A stretch of DNA of 64,000 bases from Solidesulfovibrio carbinolicus (GCF_004135975.1 NZ_CP026538.1:2604001-2668000); one strand, 5' to 3'; positions 43,355 to 53,784 are shown, counted from the stretch's first letter. The notes: generated by a model from the sequence alone, not told the origin. Program-made: numbers and translations.

Positions 43355-43440
43355 GGGGTTTTTCTTTGGTTCTCGCCATTCCATAGCCGGCCTGAGGGCC
43401 TTTCGGCAAGCGTCGCGGCCCGAGAGCCAAAGTCGCCGAG

Positions 43441-43470
43441 TTGACAGTTTTTTTTCCCCGCGCGTATAGC
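43441..43470 (+). promoter_or_regulatory. Sigma-70 type promoter for the HD-GYP gene
   Basis: TTGACA at 43441-43446 and TATAGC at 43465-43470 are separated by 18 bases, with a T-rich spacer. The predicted leader is about 60 bases. Confidence 0.6.
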
Positions 43471-43536
43471 CTGTGATGCCGGCGCGAAGCCGCCAGGGCC
43501 GAGCCGCCCTGACGACGGCGTGTGGCGGGACCAACC

Positions 43537-44823
43537 ATGCAGATAGACGAATACCCCATACTGGTGGAACAACTGTGCCCCGGGCTTTTCATCCGCATCG
43601 ACGAGCCCGGACTGGCCCACCCCTTTCCGCCCAAAGGCTTCAAGCTGCGCACCGACGCCGACGTGGCCAAGGTCATGGCCCTGGGGCTGGCCCACGTCTA
43701 TTGCATTCCCGACAAGTCCGACCGCCTGCCCATCTCCCTGGAAGAACTCGACGGTCTGGCCGGCAAACGCCAAAAAGGCCCCTGGTCCGCCGCCCGCACC
43801 CCGGTCTCGGCCGAACTCTCCAGCCTCAAGCGCGAAACCATCGAACGCAACAAGGACCGCCTGGAGCGCTTCGCCGCCTGCGAGAAGCGCTACGAAAAGG
43901 CCATGGACAAGGTGGTCGAGGCGCTCAAAAAGGTCAGTTCTCCCAACGCCGAGGTTCTGGAAGCGGCCGGCGAAGTGGTTGGCCCCATGGCCGAGACGTT
44001 TCTCTCGGACCTTGACGTGCTCATAAACGTCATGACGGCCAAAATGCGCGACGAGGCAAAGCACTACCACGCCCTCAACGTGGCCGTGCTGTCCATGATG
44101 CTGGCCAAGGAAATGGGGCTCGACAAAGCGGCCATCGAGGAAGTGGGCATTGGTTCGCTCTTCCACGACGTGGGCAAGGGACGCATTCCCATTCAGCGGT
44201 TTTCCAAGGGCAACATGATCACCATGAACAAGGTGCTCAAGGAATACTACATGGAGCACCCCAAAATCGGGGCCAAAATGCTGGCCGCCGTGCCCGGGTT
44301 TCCGCCCGCCGCCCAGATGCTGGTGCTCCAGCACCACGAACTCCTCGACGGCACGGGCTTTCCGGGACGCATCCAAGGCCCGGCCATGGTGCTCGGGGCG
44401 CGCATCGCCGCCGTGGCCAATGTCTACGACCGGTTGTGCAACAGCAAGGACGGCGCCCCTGTCCGCACGCCCCACGAAGCCATGAAGGCTCTCTACAAAA
44501 AACGCGGCCCCCTGGACCCCAAGGCCGTGACCATGTTCATCCGCAAGCTCGGCGTCTACCCGCCGGGTTCCCTGGTCGAGCTGTCCAACACCATGCAGGG
44601 CATGGTGGTTTCGGCCAATATCCGCGATTCGCTGCGCCCAAGCGTCAAGGTCTACCACCCCGACATTCCCAAGCGCGAAGCCCTCATCATCGATCTGACC
44701 ATCGAGACCGAGCTGACCGTGGCCAAGGCCCTGCGCCCCGAAGACCTTGCCCCGGATGTGCTCCAGTACTTAAACCCCGGCAAGCAGGTTTCCTTCTATG
44801 TGGACGCCGCGCCCCGGGCCTAG
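43537..44823 (+). CDS. HD-GYP domain protein, probable cyclic-di-GMP phosphodiesterase
   Basis: 428 aa. The N-terminal about 100 residues resemble DUF3391 (LCPGLFIRID, HPFPPKGFKL). The HD-GYP domain has HYHALNVAVLSMMLAKEMGL near 176, the HD pair in GSLFHDVGKGRIP near 206, and HHELLDGTGFPGR near 265, where Phe replaces Tyr of GYP. The GARIAAVANVYDRL segment is conserved. The metal ligands look intact, so hydrolysis of c-di-GMP is likely. The start is the ATG at 43537; the GTG at 43522 is not needed. Confidence 0.87.
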   Translation: MQIDEYPILVEQLCPGLFIRIDEPGLAHPFPPKGFKLRTDADVAKVMALGLAHVYCIPDKSDRLPISLEELDGLAGKRQKGPWSAARTPVSAELSSLKRETIERNKDRLERFAACEKRYEKAMDKVVEALKKVSSPNAEVLEAAGEVVGPMAETFLSDLDVLINVMTAKMRDEAKHYHALNVAVLSMMLAKEMGLDKAAIEEVGIGSLFHDVGKGRIPIQRFSKGNMITMNKVLKEYYMEHPKIGAKMLAAVPGFPPAAQMLVLQHHELLDGTGFPGRIQGPAMVLGARIAAVANVYDRLCNSKDGAPVRTPHEAMKALYKKRGPLDPKAVTMFIRKLGVYPPGSLVELSNTMQGMVVSANIRDSLRPSVKVYHPDIPKREALIIDLTIETELTVAKALRPEDLAPDVLQYLNPGKQVSFYVDAAPRA

Positions 44824-44853
44824 GCCGCGCTTTTCCCGCCACCGGAGCCGGTC

Positions 44854-47800
44854 GTGAGCCGGCCGGGCTCGCCGGCCCGGGCCATCATGCGGACCCTGCG
44901 CACGGGCCTGTCCCAGCCGCCGGGTTCCGACCTCGGCGCGCTGTTGCCCCTGGCCCGGCAAGCCCTGGCCTTTATCGACCGGGGAGGCGTGGACGATCCG
45001 AGCACGGCCGCCGAAGCCTCCGAGGTGGCTTTTCTCCTGGCGGCGCTGCTCGACGCCGGCGATGAAAATTTCGCCAGACAGGCCTTTCCCCTGCTCTTTC
45101 GCCTGGGCGTCGAGGGCGAGGTGCTGGCCGTCACCCACCTGGAAACCCTGCCCGAGGAACTGGCCGTCTCCCTGCTGGCAAACCTTCGCGACGAGGAAAA
45201 ACTCCTTTTCGCCAACGCTTTTTTCCGCCGTCCCCGAGCCGAGCGCCCCAAAACCGCCGCTTTGTGCCTGGAAATCCTCGAGGACGTGGTGGAGCGCATC
45301 CCCGACGAGCTGCTCATTCTCCTCGACCTCTTGGCCAACCGCCACGAATACCCGGCCCTGCCCCTGCGAAACGCGCTCATCCGGGGACGCCTGGGCATGT
45401 GGCTGGCCCGGCTGCTGCAAATGGACCTTTCGGCCGAACAGATCCGGTACATGGCCCGGGTGGCCGGCCGGCTGCGTGAGCCGGGGCTGGTGGAAAAGCT
45501 CGCGGCACGCCTTGGCGATCTGGACGAAGTCTCGGCCGAGATCATCTGCCGCGCCCTGGCCGAGACGCCGGGACTCGACCAGGCCGTCGTGGCCGCCCCG
45601 GCCCGGGCACTTGTCGAATCTCCGGAACCCTCGCTCACCGCCGCCGCCCTGTGTGCCCTGGCCCGCTGCGACGAGACCCAAGCAGCCCAGGCCCTGGCCG
45701 CCCTGGCCGTCGCCGAACCCGGGCGTGTGGCCGAACTGGCTCCCTGCCTGGCCGGATTATCCCACGCCGCCTACGGCCAGGCGCTGCGCGCCCTGCCGCC
45801 CCAGAGCCGCCGGGCCATGGTCTGCGCCGTGTACGCCGTGCTGGCCGCCGCCCTGCCCGGGCCGGCCCAGGCCGCCGCCCGGGGGCTGGCCAAGGCCGGC
45901 GCGGCCGACCAGGCGCTTGTTGAGGTTCTGGCCGCCGATCTGGCCGCCCGCGCCCGGGCCGCCGCCCGCCCTCTCCCCGTGCGTTCCCCTCTACCGGGAC
46001 CGGCCACGGCCGCCGGCCAAACCGGCAAAGGCCTTTGGAGCCGCGTCAAGACCCTGGTCGCCCAGCCGTCCGGGACTTCCGGCGAACCGGCCGACAACCT
46101 GCGTCGGGAACTGGCCACGCCGGGCGCGCGCCTGGAAAAACGCCAGATCATGTGGACCGCCCTGGACGGCGCGGTCCTGGCCGACGTCGAAGTGGCCCGA
46201 TGTTCCCTCAAAGCCGTCAGCCTCATGGGCGCGGTCATGACCGGAACCATTTTTAGCGCAACCCAGTTCGCCGACGTCAATTTCGAAGGCGCTCGCCTGG
46301 AAAACGTGACTTTTGCCGGCTGCCGGTTCCTCAACTGCCGTTTCTCCGAAGCTGTGCTGGGCAAGGTGCGCTTTATCGACTGCGACATGCGGCTTTGCGC
46401 CTTTGGCGGACTGGCTGGCGAGGACGTGGCCATGACGGGCCTGGACGCCCTGGCCTGCGATTTCATCGGCGCGACCCTGGCCGGGTTGACCCTGACCCGT
46501 TGCCGGTTGCGTGCTGCCAGCCTGGTGCGGGCGGTGGTCCACGACTGCGCCTGCCAGGGCGTGGTTTTTTCCGACTGCCTGTTCGAGATGGCGACGTTTG
46601 TCCGCATCCGATTTCAAAGTGTGCGCACCGAGGGCTGCTATTTCGCCAAATCGCGTTTTATAGGCCCCACCGACGAACCCGACATCCTGGGCGCGGTGGC
46701 CCGGGACGAAGCCGCCGCCATCCTCGAAGCGGCCGAGGCCGGCCAGCCGCTTCCTTCGGCCCTGGCCGACGGCCCGGGGCTGCGTCTGATTGCGGCGGTG
46801 TGCGACATCGTGCTGGCCGGCCGCGACTACCGCCGCCGCCGCCTGGCCATGCTCGCCAACAACAAACGCCGCCTGGCCTGGGCCAGACGGCGGCTCGGCG
46901 AGGACGGGGCGGCCTTCCTGGAAGTGCTGCCGACCCTAGTCCAGGCACCGCTGGTGCGCGACGACAACGGCCTGCGCCCGGCCCCGGCGGCCCGCATCGC
47001 CGGGCAGCTTCCCACCCTCGCCGCCGCCCGCCTGGCTGCCTCCCATTTCGGCGACCGCGTCGCCGAAGCAACCACCCTCCCCAACGACGCCATCCGGGTC
47101 GAGGCCGTCTATACCATCGGCAGCGTCGGCACCGTGGCCCAGACCGACGACTCCGACCTCGACGTCTGGATCGTGCTGGCCGAAGCCGACGCCGCCCGAC
47201 CGGATCTGGCCGCTTTCCAGGACAAGCTCGACGCCGTCAGCCGGCAGGCCGACCGCGACCACCATCTCGAAATCCACTTTTTCCTCATGAGCGTGTCCGA
47301 CATCCGCGACAACATTTTCGGCTACTCCGCCGACGAAGGCTACGGCTCGGCCCAGGGCTGCCTGCTCAAGGAGGAATTCTACCGTACGGCCCTGGTTGTG
47401 GCTGGCAAGAAGCCGGCTTGGTGGTGCCTGCCGCCGGACATCGCCGAGGAAGGCTACGCCAAGGCCATGGCCGCCCTTGGCCGCACCGCCGCCGATGTGG
47501 CCGCCGACTGCCTGGACTTCGGCTGCGTACGGGCCATCGCCGGGGACGAATATTTTGGCGCGTCGCTGTGGATGATCGTCAAATCCCTAACGAGTCCGTT
47601 CAAATCCATCATCAAGTTCGGGTTACTGGAGAAGTACGCCGCCCATCCCGGGCGGCCGAACCTGCTGTGCGAGACGCTGAAAGCTTCCATCCTGGCCAGC
47701 CAGGGAGGCCTGTGGCGCTGCGATCCGTATGCCCTGCTGTTTAAGGAAGTCAGCCGCCACTACGAAGAAAGCGGCCAGGCCGGAGCCATGGAGTTGCTGC

Positions 47801-48750
47801 GACAGGCCTTTTTGCAAAAAACCGGCTTCGACCCCTGCGACGAATACGCCAGCCGTACCGGCGAGGCCATCCTCGATCACTTCTTTCCCTACGCCCCGCC
47901 GGCGACCGGCTCCTGCCCGCCGCTGCCCAAAAAGGCCGGGGCCGATGCCGAAACCGGCTTTGCCCAGGGCATGGTTCTTTGCGACGCCATTTCCAATTAT
48001 TTCCTCAAAGCCTACGAACGCCTCAAAAACCGCAGCGCCGAACTCGGCGCGGCCGGCGGACTGACCGAGCGCGACCAGGCCATGCTGTCGCGGCGCATCG
48101 CGGCCAGCTTCGCCAAGCGGGTGGGCAAGGTCATGCGGCTGCCGTTTTTGCGGCCCGGTCGGCATCTTTTCGATTCGCTGGAGATCGGACTGGAAGACGG
48201 CAAGAGCCGCGAAGCGGGGCTGGTGGCTAAGGGAGAGCCGGCCGTGCGCGGCGGGACGCGCAAATCCCGGCAAAAGGAGACCTTGCGCCAGGAACTCTCC
48301 GTGGTGCGGCTGGCCGCCTGGCTTGTGGCCAACGAACTCTACCGGCCGGGCCTGCATGTCCAGGCGACGCTGTTGCCGGCCCCGCTCACCCTGCCCGACT
48401 GCGTGGGGCTCCTGACCGCCGTCCATGACCTGTTCCCGGCCCGGGCGACCTTCAACCCGCCCCTGTCCTGGGGGCTGTCGCCGGAAAAGGTCACGACCGC
48501 CCTGCTGGTGGTCAACATGATGGCCCCGCGGGAGGAACGCGCGACGGTGAGCATCGACACCCTCTACGCCACGAGCTGGGGGGAGTTTTTCCACCTGGAA
48601 CGGACCACGGCCCTGGAACCGCTGGGCGTCTCGCCCCGGGACTATCTCATCGATTCCATGGGGCTGACCCTCGACCCCGACGCCCGCATCGAAGTCTACG
48701 CTCCGGCCAAGTCGCTGTGCCAAGCCGTGCGGCGGGCCAAGAAAAGTTGA
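44854..48750 (+). CDS. Class I adenylate cyclase fused to HEAT-like and pentapeptide repeats
   Basis: 1298 aa, well above the about 850 aa of enteric CyaA. Residues about 1-370 are helical repeats with alternating Leu/Ala resembling HEAT units. Residues about 435-602 are pentapeptide-like repeats (FEGARLENVTFAGCRFLNCR). From about 620 to the end lies a class I catalytic region, with YTIGSVGTVAQTDDSDLDVW near 750 (enteric CyaA motif GSxGSxxQSxxSDLD) and DHHLEIHFFLMSVSDIRDNI. It should make cAMP from ATP in the cytoplasm; repeats probably regulate or localise it. It starts at a GTG 30 bases after the HD-GYP gene. Confidence 0.87.
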   Translation: MSRPGSPARAIMRTLRTGLSQPPGSDLGALLPLARQALAFIDRGGVDDPSTAAEASEVAFLLAALLDAGDENFARQAFPLLFRLGVEGEVLAVTHLETLPEELAVSLLANLRDEEKLLFANAFFRRPRAERPKTAALCLEILEDVVERIPDELLILLDLLANRHEYPALPLRNALIRGRLGMWLARLLQMDLSAEQIRYMARVAGRLREPGLVEKLAARLGDLDEVSAEIICRALAETPGLDQAVVAAPARALVESPEPSLTAAALCALARCDETQAAQALAALAVAEPGRVAELAPCLAGLSHAAYGQALRALPPQSRRAMVCAVYAVLAAALPGPAQAAARGLAKAGAADQALVEVLAADLAARARAAARPLPVRSPLPGPATAAGQTGKGLWSRVKTLVAQPSGTSGEPADNLRRELATPGARLEKRQIMWTALDGAVLADVEVARCSLKAVSLMGAVMTGTIFSATQFADVNFEGARLENVTFAGCRFLNCRFSEAVLGKVRFIDCDMRLCAFGGLAGEDVAMTGLDALACDFIGATLAGLTLTRCRLRAASLVRAVVHDCACQGVVFSDCLFEMATFVRIRFQSVRTEGCYFAKSRFIGPTDEPDILGAVARDEAAAILEAAEAGQPLPSALADGPGLRLIAAVCDIVLAGRDYRRRRLAMLANNKRRLAWARRRLGEDGAAFLEVLPTLVQAPLVRDDNGLRPAPAARIAGQLPTLAAARLAASHFGDRVAEATTLPNDAIRVEAVYTIGSVGTVAQTDDSDLDVWIVLAEADAARPDLAAFQDKLDAVSRQADRDHHLEIHFFLMSVSDIRDNIFGYSADEGYGSAQGCLLKEEFYRTALVVAGKKPAWWCLPPDIAEEGYAKAMAALGRTAADVAADCLDFGCVRAIAGDEYFGASLWMIVKSLTSPFKSIIKFGLLEKYAAHPGRPNLLCETLKASILASQGGLWRCDPYALLFKEVSRHYEESGQAGAMELLRQAFLQKTGFDPCDEYASRTGEAILDHFFPYAPPATGSCPPLPKKAGADAETGFAQGMVLCDAISNYFLKAYERLKNRSAELGAAGGLTERDQAMLSRRIAASFAKRVGKVMRLPFLRPGRHLFDSLEIGLEDGKSREAGLVAKGEPAVRGGTRKSRQKETLRQELSVVRLAAWLVANELYRPGLHVQATLLPAPLTLPDCVGLLTAVHDLFPARATFNPPLSWGLSPEKVTTALLVVNMMAPREERATVSIDTLYATSWGEFFHLERTTALEPLGVSPRDYLIDSMGLTLDPDARIEVYAPAKSLCQAVRRAKKS

Positions 48751-48761
48751 TGTCTCGCGCC

Positions 48762-49235
48762 TTAGGCCCGGGCGCTTTCCTCGGCCGGGTCTTCCAGCGC
48801 AACCGGCGGCGTGACGTACAGTTCGTTGCCGTCGAAACGGTGCATGGCCCGGAAGGACATCCAGTAAAACGACTGCTTGACGACATGGCGGTTGCCCACC
48901 CAATCCAACAGCAGATGGCCGGTCACGCCGATGGTCAGCCCCACGCCCCAGGGCGCGGCGATGCCGAAACCGACCAGCAGCCACAGGAAGATGACGAACT
49001 CGAAGGAGTGCAGCACCAGATAAAGCCTGGGCAGCCGGCCCTCTTCGCAACTGGCGAAAAAGTCCTTCATGCCACCCCAGCGTTTTTTATAGAGCAGGTA
49101 GTCCAGCACGTGGTCGCAGTCGATGAGCACGCTCGACAGGCCGGCCATGATCGCGCCGGAAAAACGGCCGCCCGAGGCGGCGTAGCCGGCCAGGGCCAGG
49201 GGAACGGCGGAAAGACAATGCTGGGCAAGTTTCAT
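48762..49235 (-). CDS. Integral membrane protein with His/Asp motifs (YdjM-like)
   Basis: 157 aa with three or four hydrophobic segments. SSVLIDCDHVLDYLLY, LVLHSFEFVIFLWLL and GHLLLDWVGNRH resemble the membrane metal-dependent hydrolase (YdjM/DUF457-like) arrangement of His and Asp in helices. The start at 49235 overlaps the upstream 89-aa gene stop in an ATGA arrangement, with AAGGAA upstream. Function not established. Confidence 0.68.
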   Translation of the reverse strand: MKLAQHCLSAVPLALAGYAASGGRFSGAIMAGLSSVLIDCDHVLDYLLYKKRWGGMKDFFASCEEGRLPRLYLVLHSFEFVIFLWLLVGFGIAAPWGVGLTIGVTGHLLLDWVGNRHVVKQSFYWMSFRAMHRFDGNELYVTPPVALEDPAEESARA

Positions 49236-49501
49236 AAGATTGCATTCCTTTTGGCAGCCCGCCGGCCGGCTTCGGTGAGCCGGCCGCTGTAGGCCGAGAT
49301 GTCGTATTCGTAGTATCCGGCTGCACAGAGCCGGCACAGCAGCTTCCAGGCCATTCCCGGCCCGTAGCCCAGCCCCAGGGCCGTTTCGCCGGGCAACACC
49401 CGGTCCGGGAACGGCGCGTCCGGTTCGGCCGCCAAGGCGGCCAAAAGCCGGCGGGCGTCGGCGTCGAGGGCGTCAGGAACGCCGGGGACGCCGGGGAGCA
49501 T
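49232..49501 (-). CDS. Small hypothetical protein (89 aa)
   Basis: The ATG overlaps the pgm stop (TAATG), and its own stop overlaps the next gene (ATGA), so it is translationally coupled on both sides. The C-terminal half (GMAWKLLCRLCAAGYYEYDI, then SGRLTEAGRRAAKR) looks like a small winged-helix-type fold. No recognised family. Confidence 0.65.
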   Translation of the reverse strand: MLPGVPGVPDALDADARRLLAALAAEPDAPFPDRVLPGETALGLGYGPGMAWKLLCRLCAAGYYEYDISAYSGRLTEAGRRAAKRNAIL

Positions 49502-51153
49502 TATACGCCGGCGGCGGCAAAGGCCGCGTCCACGATCTCCTTGGCCTCGGCTTGCAGGGCCTTGAGGTGGTCGCGCCCCCGGAAGCTCTCGGCGTAGATT
49601 TTATAGACGTCCTCGGTGCCCGAGGGCCGGGCCGCGAACCAGCCGTTTTCCGTCACCACCTTCAGCCCGCCGATGGCCGCGCCGTTGCCCGGGGCGTTGG
49701 TCAGCTTGGCCGTTATCGCCTCGCCGGCCAGGGACGAAGCCGCCACCAGCTCGGGCGAGAGCTTGGACAGGGCCGCTTTTTGCGCCTTGGTGGCCGCAGC
49801 GTCCATGCGCTCGTAGATGGGCTCGCCGTAGCGTTTGGCCAGCTCGGCATAGTGCTCGGCCGGGTCCTTGCCGGTCTTGGCCGTGATCTCGGCGGCAAGC
49901 AGATCCATGATGATGCCGTCCTTGTCCGTGGTCCAGACCGTGCCGTCAAAGCGCAGATAGGCCGCGCCGGCGCTCTCCTCGCCGCCAAAGCCGAAGGAGC
50001 CGTCAATAAGCCCGGGAACGAACCATTTAAAGCCCACCGGCACCTCGCACAGCCTGCGGCCAAGCCCCGCCGCCACCCGGTCGATCATGGCGCTGGACAC
50101 CACGGTCTTGCCCACGGCCGCGTCGGCCCGCCAGCCCGGGCGCGTGGCGAAAAGGTAGCTGATGGCCACGGCCAGGTAGTTGTTGGGATTTAACAACCCC
50201 GCGCCCTTGGTCACGATGCCGTGGCGGTCGTAGTCCGGGTCGTTGCCAAAGGCGATGTCGTAGGAACCCTTGTGCTCAATGAGCCGGGCCATGGCGTAGG
50301 GCGAGGAGCAGTCCATGCGGATCTTGCCGTCCTTGTCCACGGTCATAAACGAAAAGGTCGGGTCCACCACGTCGCTGATCAGCGACAGGTTCAGGCCATA
50401 GCGCTCGGCCATGGGCTCCCAGTAGGCCACGCCCGAACCGCCCAAGGGATCGACGCCCAGGCGCAGCCCGGCCTCGCGGATGGCCCCCATGTCGCAGATG
50501 TTGGCCAAATCGGCCACGTAAGGGGCAATATAGTCGTACTGCTCGGTGGTCTCGGCGGCCAGGGCCGAAGCCAGGGTCATGCGCCGCACGCCGGCCAGCT
50601 TTTTTTCCAGGTAGGCGTTGGCGGCGTCCTGCATGGCCTTGGTGATGTCGGTGTCGGCCGGGCCGCCCGAGGGCGGATTGTACTTGAAGCCGCCGTCCTC
50701 GGGAGGATTGTGGGACGGCGTGATGACGATGCCGTCGGCCAACACGCCCCGGTGATGGCGATTGAAGGTCAAGATGGCGTGGGAGATGACCGGGGTCGGG
50801 GTGTAGCCCCGGCCGGCCTGGACGCGCACGGCGACGCCGTTGGCGGCCAGCACTTCCAGGGCGCTGATCCAGGCCGGCTCGGACAGGGCGTGGGTGTCCA
50901 TGCCCAGATACAGCGGCCCGGTGATCTTTTGGGCGGCCCGGTGGTCGCAGATGGCCTGGGTCGTGGCCAGGATGTGGTCTTCGTTGAAGGAACCGTTAAA
51001 CGACGTGCCCCGATGGCCGGAGGTGCCAAAGGCAACGCGGCACAAGGGATCGGCCGGATCGGGCTTGACGGCATAATAGGCGGCGACCAGACGCGGCACG
51101 TTGACGAGAAGCGAACGCGGCGCCGGCTTGCCGGCGAGGGGACTGACGGCCAT
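49501..51153 (-). CDS. pgm: Phosphoglucomutase (alpha-D-glucose phosphate-specific)
   Basis: 550 aa, family length. [19 protein letters not shown] is the N-terminal signature, [20 protein letters not shown] holds the phospho-serine, [14 protein letters not shown] the metal-binding loop, and [16 protein letters not shown] the phosphate-binding loop. It interconverts glucose 1- and 6-phosphate. AAGGAGGA precedes the ATG at 51153; longer upstream frames are not needed. Confidence 0.95.
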   Translation of the reverse strand: MAVSPLAGKPAPRSLLVNVPRLVAAYYAVKPDPADPLCRVAFGTSGHRGTSFNGSFNEDHILATTQAICDHRAAQKITGPLYLGMDTHALSEPAWISALEVLAANGVAVRVQAGRGYTPTPVISHAILTFNRHHRGVLADGIVITPSHNPPEDGGFKYNPPSGGPADTDITKAMQDAANAYLEKKLAGVRRMTLASALAAETTEQYDYIAPYVADLANICDMGAIREAGLRLGVDPLGGSGVAYWEPMAERYGLNLSLISDVVDPTFSFMTVDKDGKIRMDCSSPYAMARLIEHKGSYDIAFGNDPDYDRHGIVTKGAGLLNPNNYLAVAISYLFATRPGWRADAAVGKTVVSSAMIDRVAAGLGRRLCEVPVGFKWFVPGLIDGSFGFGGEESAGAAYLRFDGTVWTTDKDGIIMDLLAAEITAKTGKDPAEHYAELAKRYGEPIYERMDAAATKAQKAALSKLSPELVAASSLAGEAITAKLTNAPGNGAAIGGLKVVTENGWFAARPSGTEDVYKIYAESFRGRDHLKALQAEAKEIVDAAFAAAGV

Positions 51154-51265
51154 GGGGGGTCCTCCTTGGGGCGTGGCCCGAGCATCGTGCCCGAAGACGG
51201 CGTTTTGGTCCACAGCGGGCGACGATTGGATGGAAAATCGGGGCAGTTCGAGGCGCGTCGCGCGA

Positions 51266-51982
51266 TTAGAGACAATACTTCCAGACGTCCTGGACCGTGG
51301 CGTAGCCCATAAGGCCGATGAGCGCCAACCAGCCGCCCACGGCCACGGGGATGTACAGGCGCGAAAGCCCAGACCACAGACGGGCCAGGGTGTCGAAGAC
51401 CATCTTGCCGCCGTCCAGGGGCGGCAGCGGCAGCAGGTTGAACACGGCCAGGGAAAGCGAAAGATGGGCGGCAAGGATGGCGTGGCGAGTGAGGTCGGAG
51501 CCGGCGAAACGCGAACCCTCAGCCACAATGCCGACCACGCCGCTTAACTGCTCTGGCCGGGAAAAAAGCGCGCCCAGGCCGGCCACCATGCCGGCCAGGG
51601 TCTTCCAGCACAGGGCCAGGGGCTTGACGGCCAGGGCGGCCCAGCCAAGCGCCCCGGGCGCGGCCAGGGTCAGGGCGGCATAGACGGCCAGGGCAAAAAG
51701 GATGTTGGCCAGGGGGCCGGCCAGGGAGAAGATCAGCCGTTTGCCCAGGGGCAGGGCCAGATAGGCCGCCTCGTCGCGCAGGTCCGGCAGGACATAGCCG
51801 CCAAAGGGGACGGCGCTGAGGCAATAGCGCACCCCGCCCACGGTGCGGCTGACCAGCACCGGCCCGATGCCCAGGGAAAACCGGGCCACCGGGATGCCGA
51901 CCGCTTTGGCGGCCAGGAAATGGCCGAGTTCATGAACGAAAACGAGCAGGCCCAAAAGCGCCGCGACAACGACATAGGTCAT
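51266..51982 (-). CDS. Site-2 protease family (M50) metalloprotease, PDZ-less
   Basis: 238 aa. [14 protein letters not shown] is the HExxH zinc motif in the first membrane helix; [11 protein letters not shown] and [19 protein letters not shown] (NxxPxPxLDGG) carry the other conserved elements. There is no PDZ domain, so it is shorter than RseP and resembles minimal intramembrane proteases. GGAGGCG precedes the ATG at 51982. Substrate unknown. Confidence 0.85.
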   Translation of the reverse strand: MTYVVVAALLGLLVFVHELGHFLAAKAVGIPVARFSLGIGPVLVSRTVGGVRYCLSAVPFGGYVLPDLRDEAAYLALPLGKRLIFSLAGPLANILFALAVYAALTLAAPGALGWAALAVKPLALCWKTLAGMVAGLGALFSRPEQLSGVVGIVAEGSRFAGSDLTRHAILAAHLSLSLAVFNLLPLPPLDGGKMVFDTLARLWSGLSRLYIPVAVGGWLALIGLMGYATVQDVWKYCL

Positions 51983-52006
51983 GGAACGCCTCCGACGCGC
52001 CAAGCG

Positions 52007-52252
52007 TCAGATGAAATCCGGGTCGATGGCCGCCTTGCCGCCGGCCATGGCGATCTTGACGTAGCGCACCGAACGCTCGTCCACGGGCACGATGGGAAAC
52101 CGGCCTCGGCAGGCGTCGCAGGCGATCATGGCCGGCTTGACCGGAGCCACCACCGGCACCTCGCGCCGGCAAAACGGGCAGGGATAGAGAAACACCAGCT
52201 CCACCCCGACAGGCTTGGCCGGGGTCAGCGGCTTGCGCGATTCGCTGCTCAT
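52007..52252 (-). CDS. Zinc-ribbon-like small protein
   Basis: 81 aa. YPCPFCRREVPVV and IACDACRGRFPIVPVD supply two CxxC pairs, a zinc-ribbon layout. The ATG overlaps the gpmI stop (ATGA) and has GGGGAGGGGG just upstream. The C-terminus (VKIAMAGGKAAIDPDF) is conserved-looking, but no specific function can be given. Confidence 0.68.
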   Translation of the reverse strand: MSSESRKPLTPAKPVGVELVFLYPCPFCRREVPVVAPVKPAMIACDACRGRFPIVPVDERSVRYVKIAMAGGKAAIDPDFI

Positions 52253-53784
52253 GCCCCCTCCCCGGCGATCAGACATTGTCCGGTCATGGCCTCGGGCACG
52301 GGCAGCCCAGCCAGATGCAAAATGGTCGGCGCGATGTCGCCGAGCTTGCCCGGCGAGAGCGTTACGCCCTTGCGCGCCGGATCAACCAGAATGAGCCGCA
52401 CGGGATTCAGCGTATGGGCGGTCATGGGGCCGCCTGTGGGCGCGATCATTTCCTCGGCGTTGCCGTGGTCGGCGGTGACCAGCACCCGCCAGCCGGCGGC
52501 CGTGGTGGCCGCGATGATGCGGGCCACGCAGGCGTCCACCGTGCGCACGGCCGTCTTGGCCGCTTCCAGGATGCCGGTGTGCCCCACCATGTCGCAGTTG
52601 GCGAGGTTGACCACCGACAGGCTGTGCCCTTTGTCCATGGAGGCCAGAAAGGCGTCGGTGACGGCGGCGGCGCTCATCTCGGGCTTGAGGTCGTAGGTGG
52701 CCACGTCCCGGGGTGAAGGCACCAGCACACGCTCCTCGCCGGGGAAAGGCTCCTCGCGGCCGCAGTTGAAGAAATAGGTGACGTGGGCGTATTTTTCCGT
52801 CTCGGCCAGCCGCAGCTGGGTCAGGCCGGCCCGGGAATAGACCTCGCCCAGGACGTCGGTGACGGCCACCGGCGCAAAGGCCGCCGGCAGGCCAAACGAG
52901 CCGTCGTACTCGGTCATGGTGGCATAGCCCGACAACGCGGGCACGCGGCCCCGGGGAAAGGCGTCGAAATCGGCGAAGGCCAGGGCCTTGGTGATCTCGC
53001 GCGCCCGGTCGGCCCGGAAATTGAAGAAAAACACGGCGTCGCCGTCGCGGATGACCCCCTCGCCTCCGGCCAGGACGCGCGGCTTGACGAATTCGTCGGT
53101 CTCCCCGGCGGCGTAGGCGGTCTTGACGGCCTCAACCGGGTCGGTAAACGGCTCGCCTACCCCCTCGGTCAGGGCGGCGTAGGCTTGCGCCACCCGCTCC
53201 CAACGGTTGTCGCGGTCCATGGCGTAGAAGCGGCCGATGAGCGAGGCGACGCGGCCAGCGCCCAGGCTCTCCAGGGAGGCCTGCAAGTCGGCCACGTAGC
53301 CGGCCCCGCTTTCGGGCGGCGTGTCGCGGCCGTCGAGCAGGGCATGAAAGAAGATGTCGCGCTGCCCGAGCGCCGCGAAGGCGGCGGCCAGGGCCTTGGC
53401 GTGGCTGATGTGGCTGTGCACCCCGCCATCGGAGATAAGCCCCATGAGGTGGACGCGCCCACCGGCGGCCAGCGACGCCCGGGCCAGCTCGGCCAGGACC
53501 GGATTGGCGGCCAGCGACCCGTCCTCCACGGCCATGTCGATGCGGGTCATGTCCTGATAAACCACCCGGCCGGCCCCGATGTTCATGTGGCCGACCTCGG
53601 AGTTGCCCATGAACCCGGACGGCAGGCCCACGGCCCGGCCACAGCAGGCCAGGGTCGTGGACGGATTGTCGGACAGCAGACGGTCAAGGGCGGGCGTGCC
53701 GGCCTCGGTCACGGCATTGCCGGGACCGGCCGGGGCAATGCCCCAGCCGTCGAGGATCAACAGCAGGGTGGGCGTTGGCTTCAT
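52249..53784 (-). CDS. gpmI: 2,3-bisphosphoglycerate-independent phosphoglycerate mutase
   Basis: 511 aa. LLILDGWGIAPAGPGNAVT and GNSEVGHMNIGAGRVVYQD (catalytic Ser) are at the N-terminus. The substrate-handling FHALLDGRDTPPESG and the metal-binding VVNLANCDMVGHTG and LVTADHGNAEEMI follow. Manganese-dependent glycolytic enzyme. It starts within the rsfS stop codon (ATGA overlap). Confidence 0.95.
   Translation of the reverse strand: MKPTPTLLLILDGWGIAPAGPGNAVTEAGTPALDRLLSDNPSTTLACCGRAVGLPSGFMGNSEVGHMNIGAGRVVYQDMTRIDMAVEDGSLAANPVLAELARASLAAGGRVHLMGLISDGGVHSHISHAKALAAAFAALGQRDIFFHALLDGRDTPPESGAGYVADLQASLESLGAGRVASLIGRFYAMDRDNRWERVAQAYAALTEGVGEPFTDPVEAVKTAYAAGETDEFVKPRVLAGGEGVIRDGDAVFFFNFRADRAREITKALAFADFDAFPRGRVPALSGYATMTEYDGSFGLPAAFAPVAVTDVLGEVYSRAGLTQLRLAETEKYAHVTYFFNCGREEPFPGEERVLVPSPRDVATYDLKPEMSAAAVTDAFLASMDKGHSLSVVNLANCDMVGHTGILEAAKTAVRTVDACVARIIAATTAAGWRVLVTADHGNAEEMIAPTGGPMTAHTLNPVRLILVDPARKGVTLSPGKLGDIAPTILHLAGLPVPEAMTGQCLIAGEGA

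Noticed and set aside
47623-49050. Minus-strand open frame (475 codons) opposite the adenylate cyclase
   Set aside because: Shadow of the cyclase and following gene; no motif and atypical composition.
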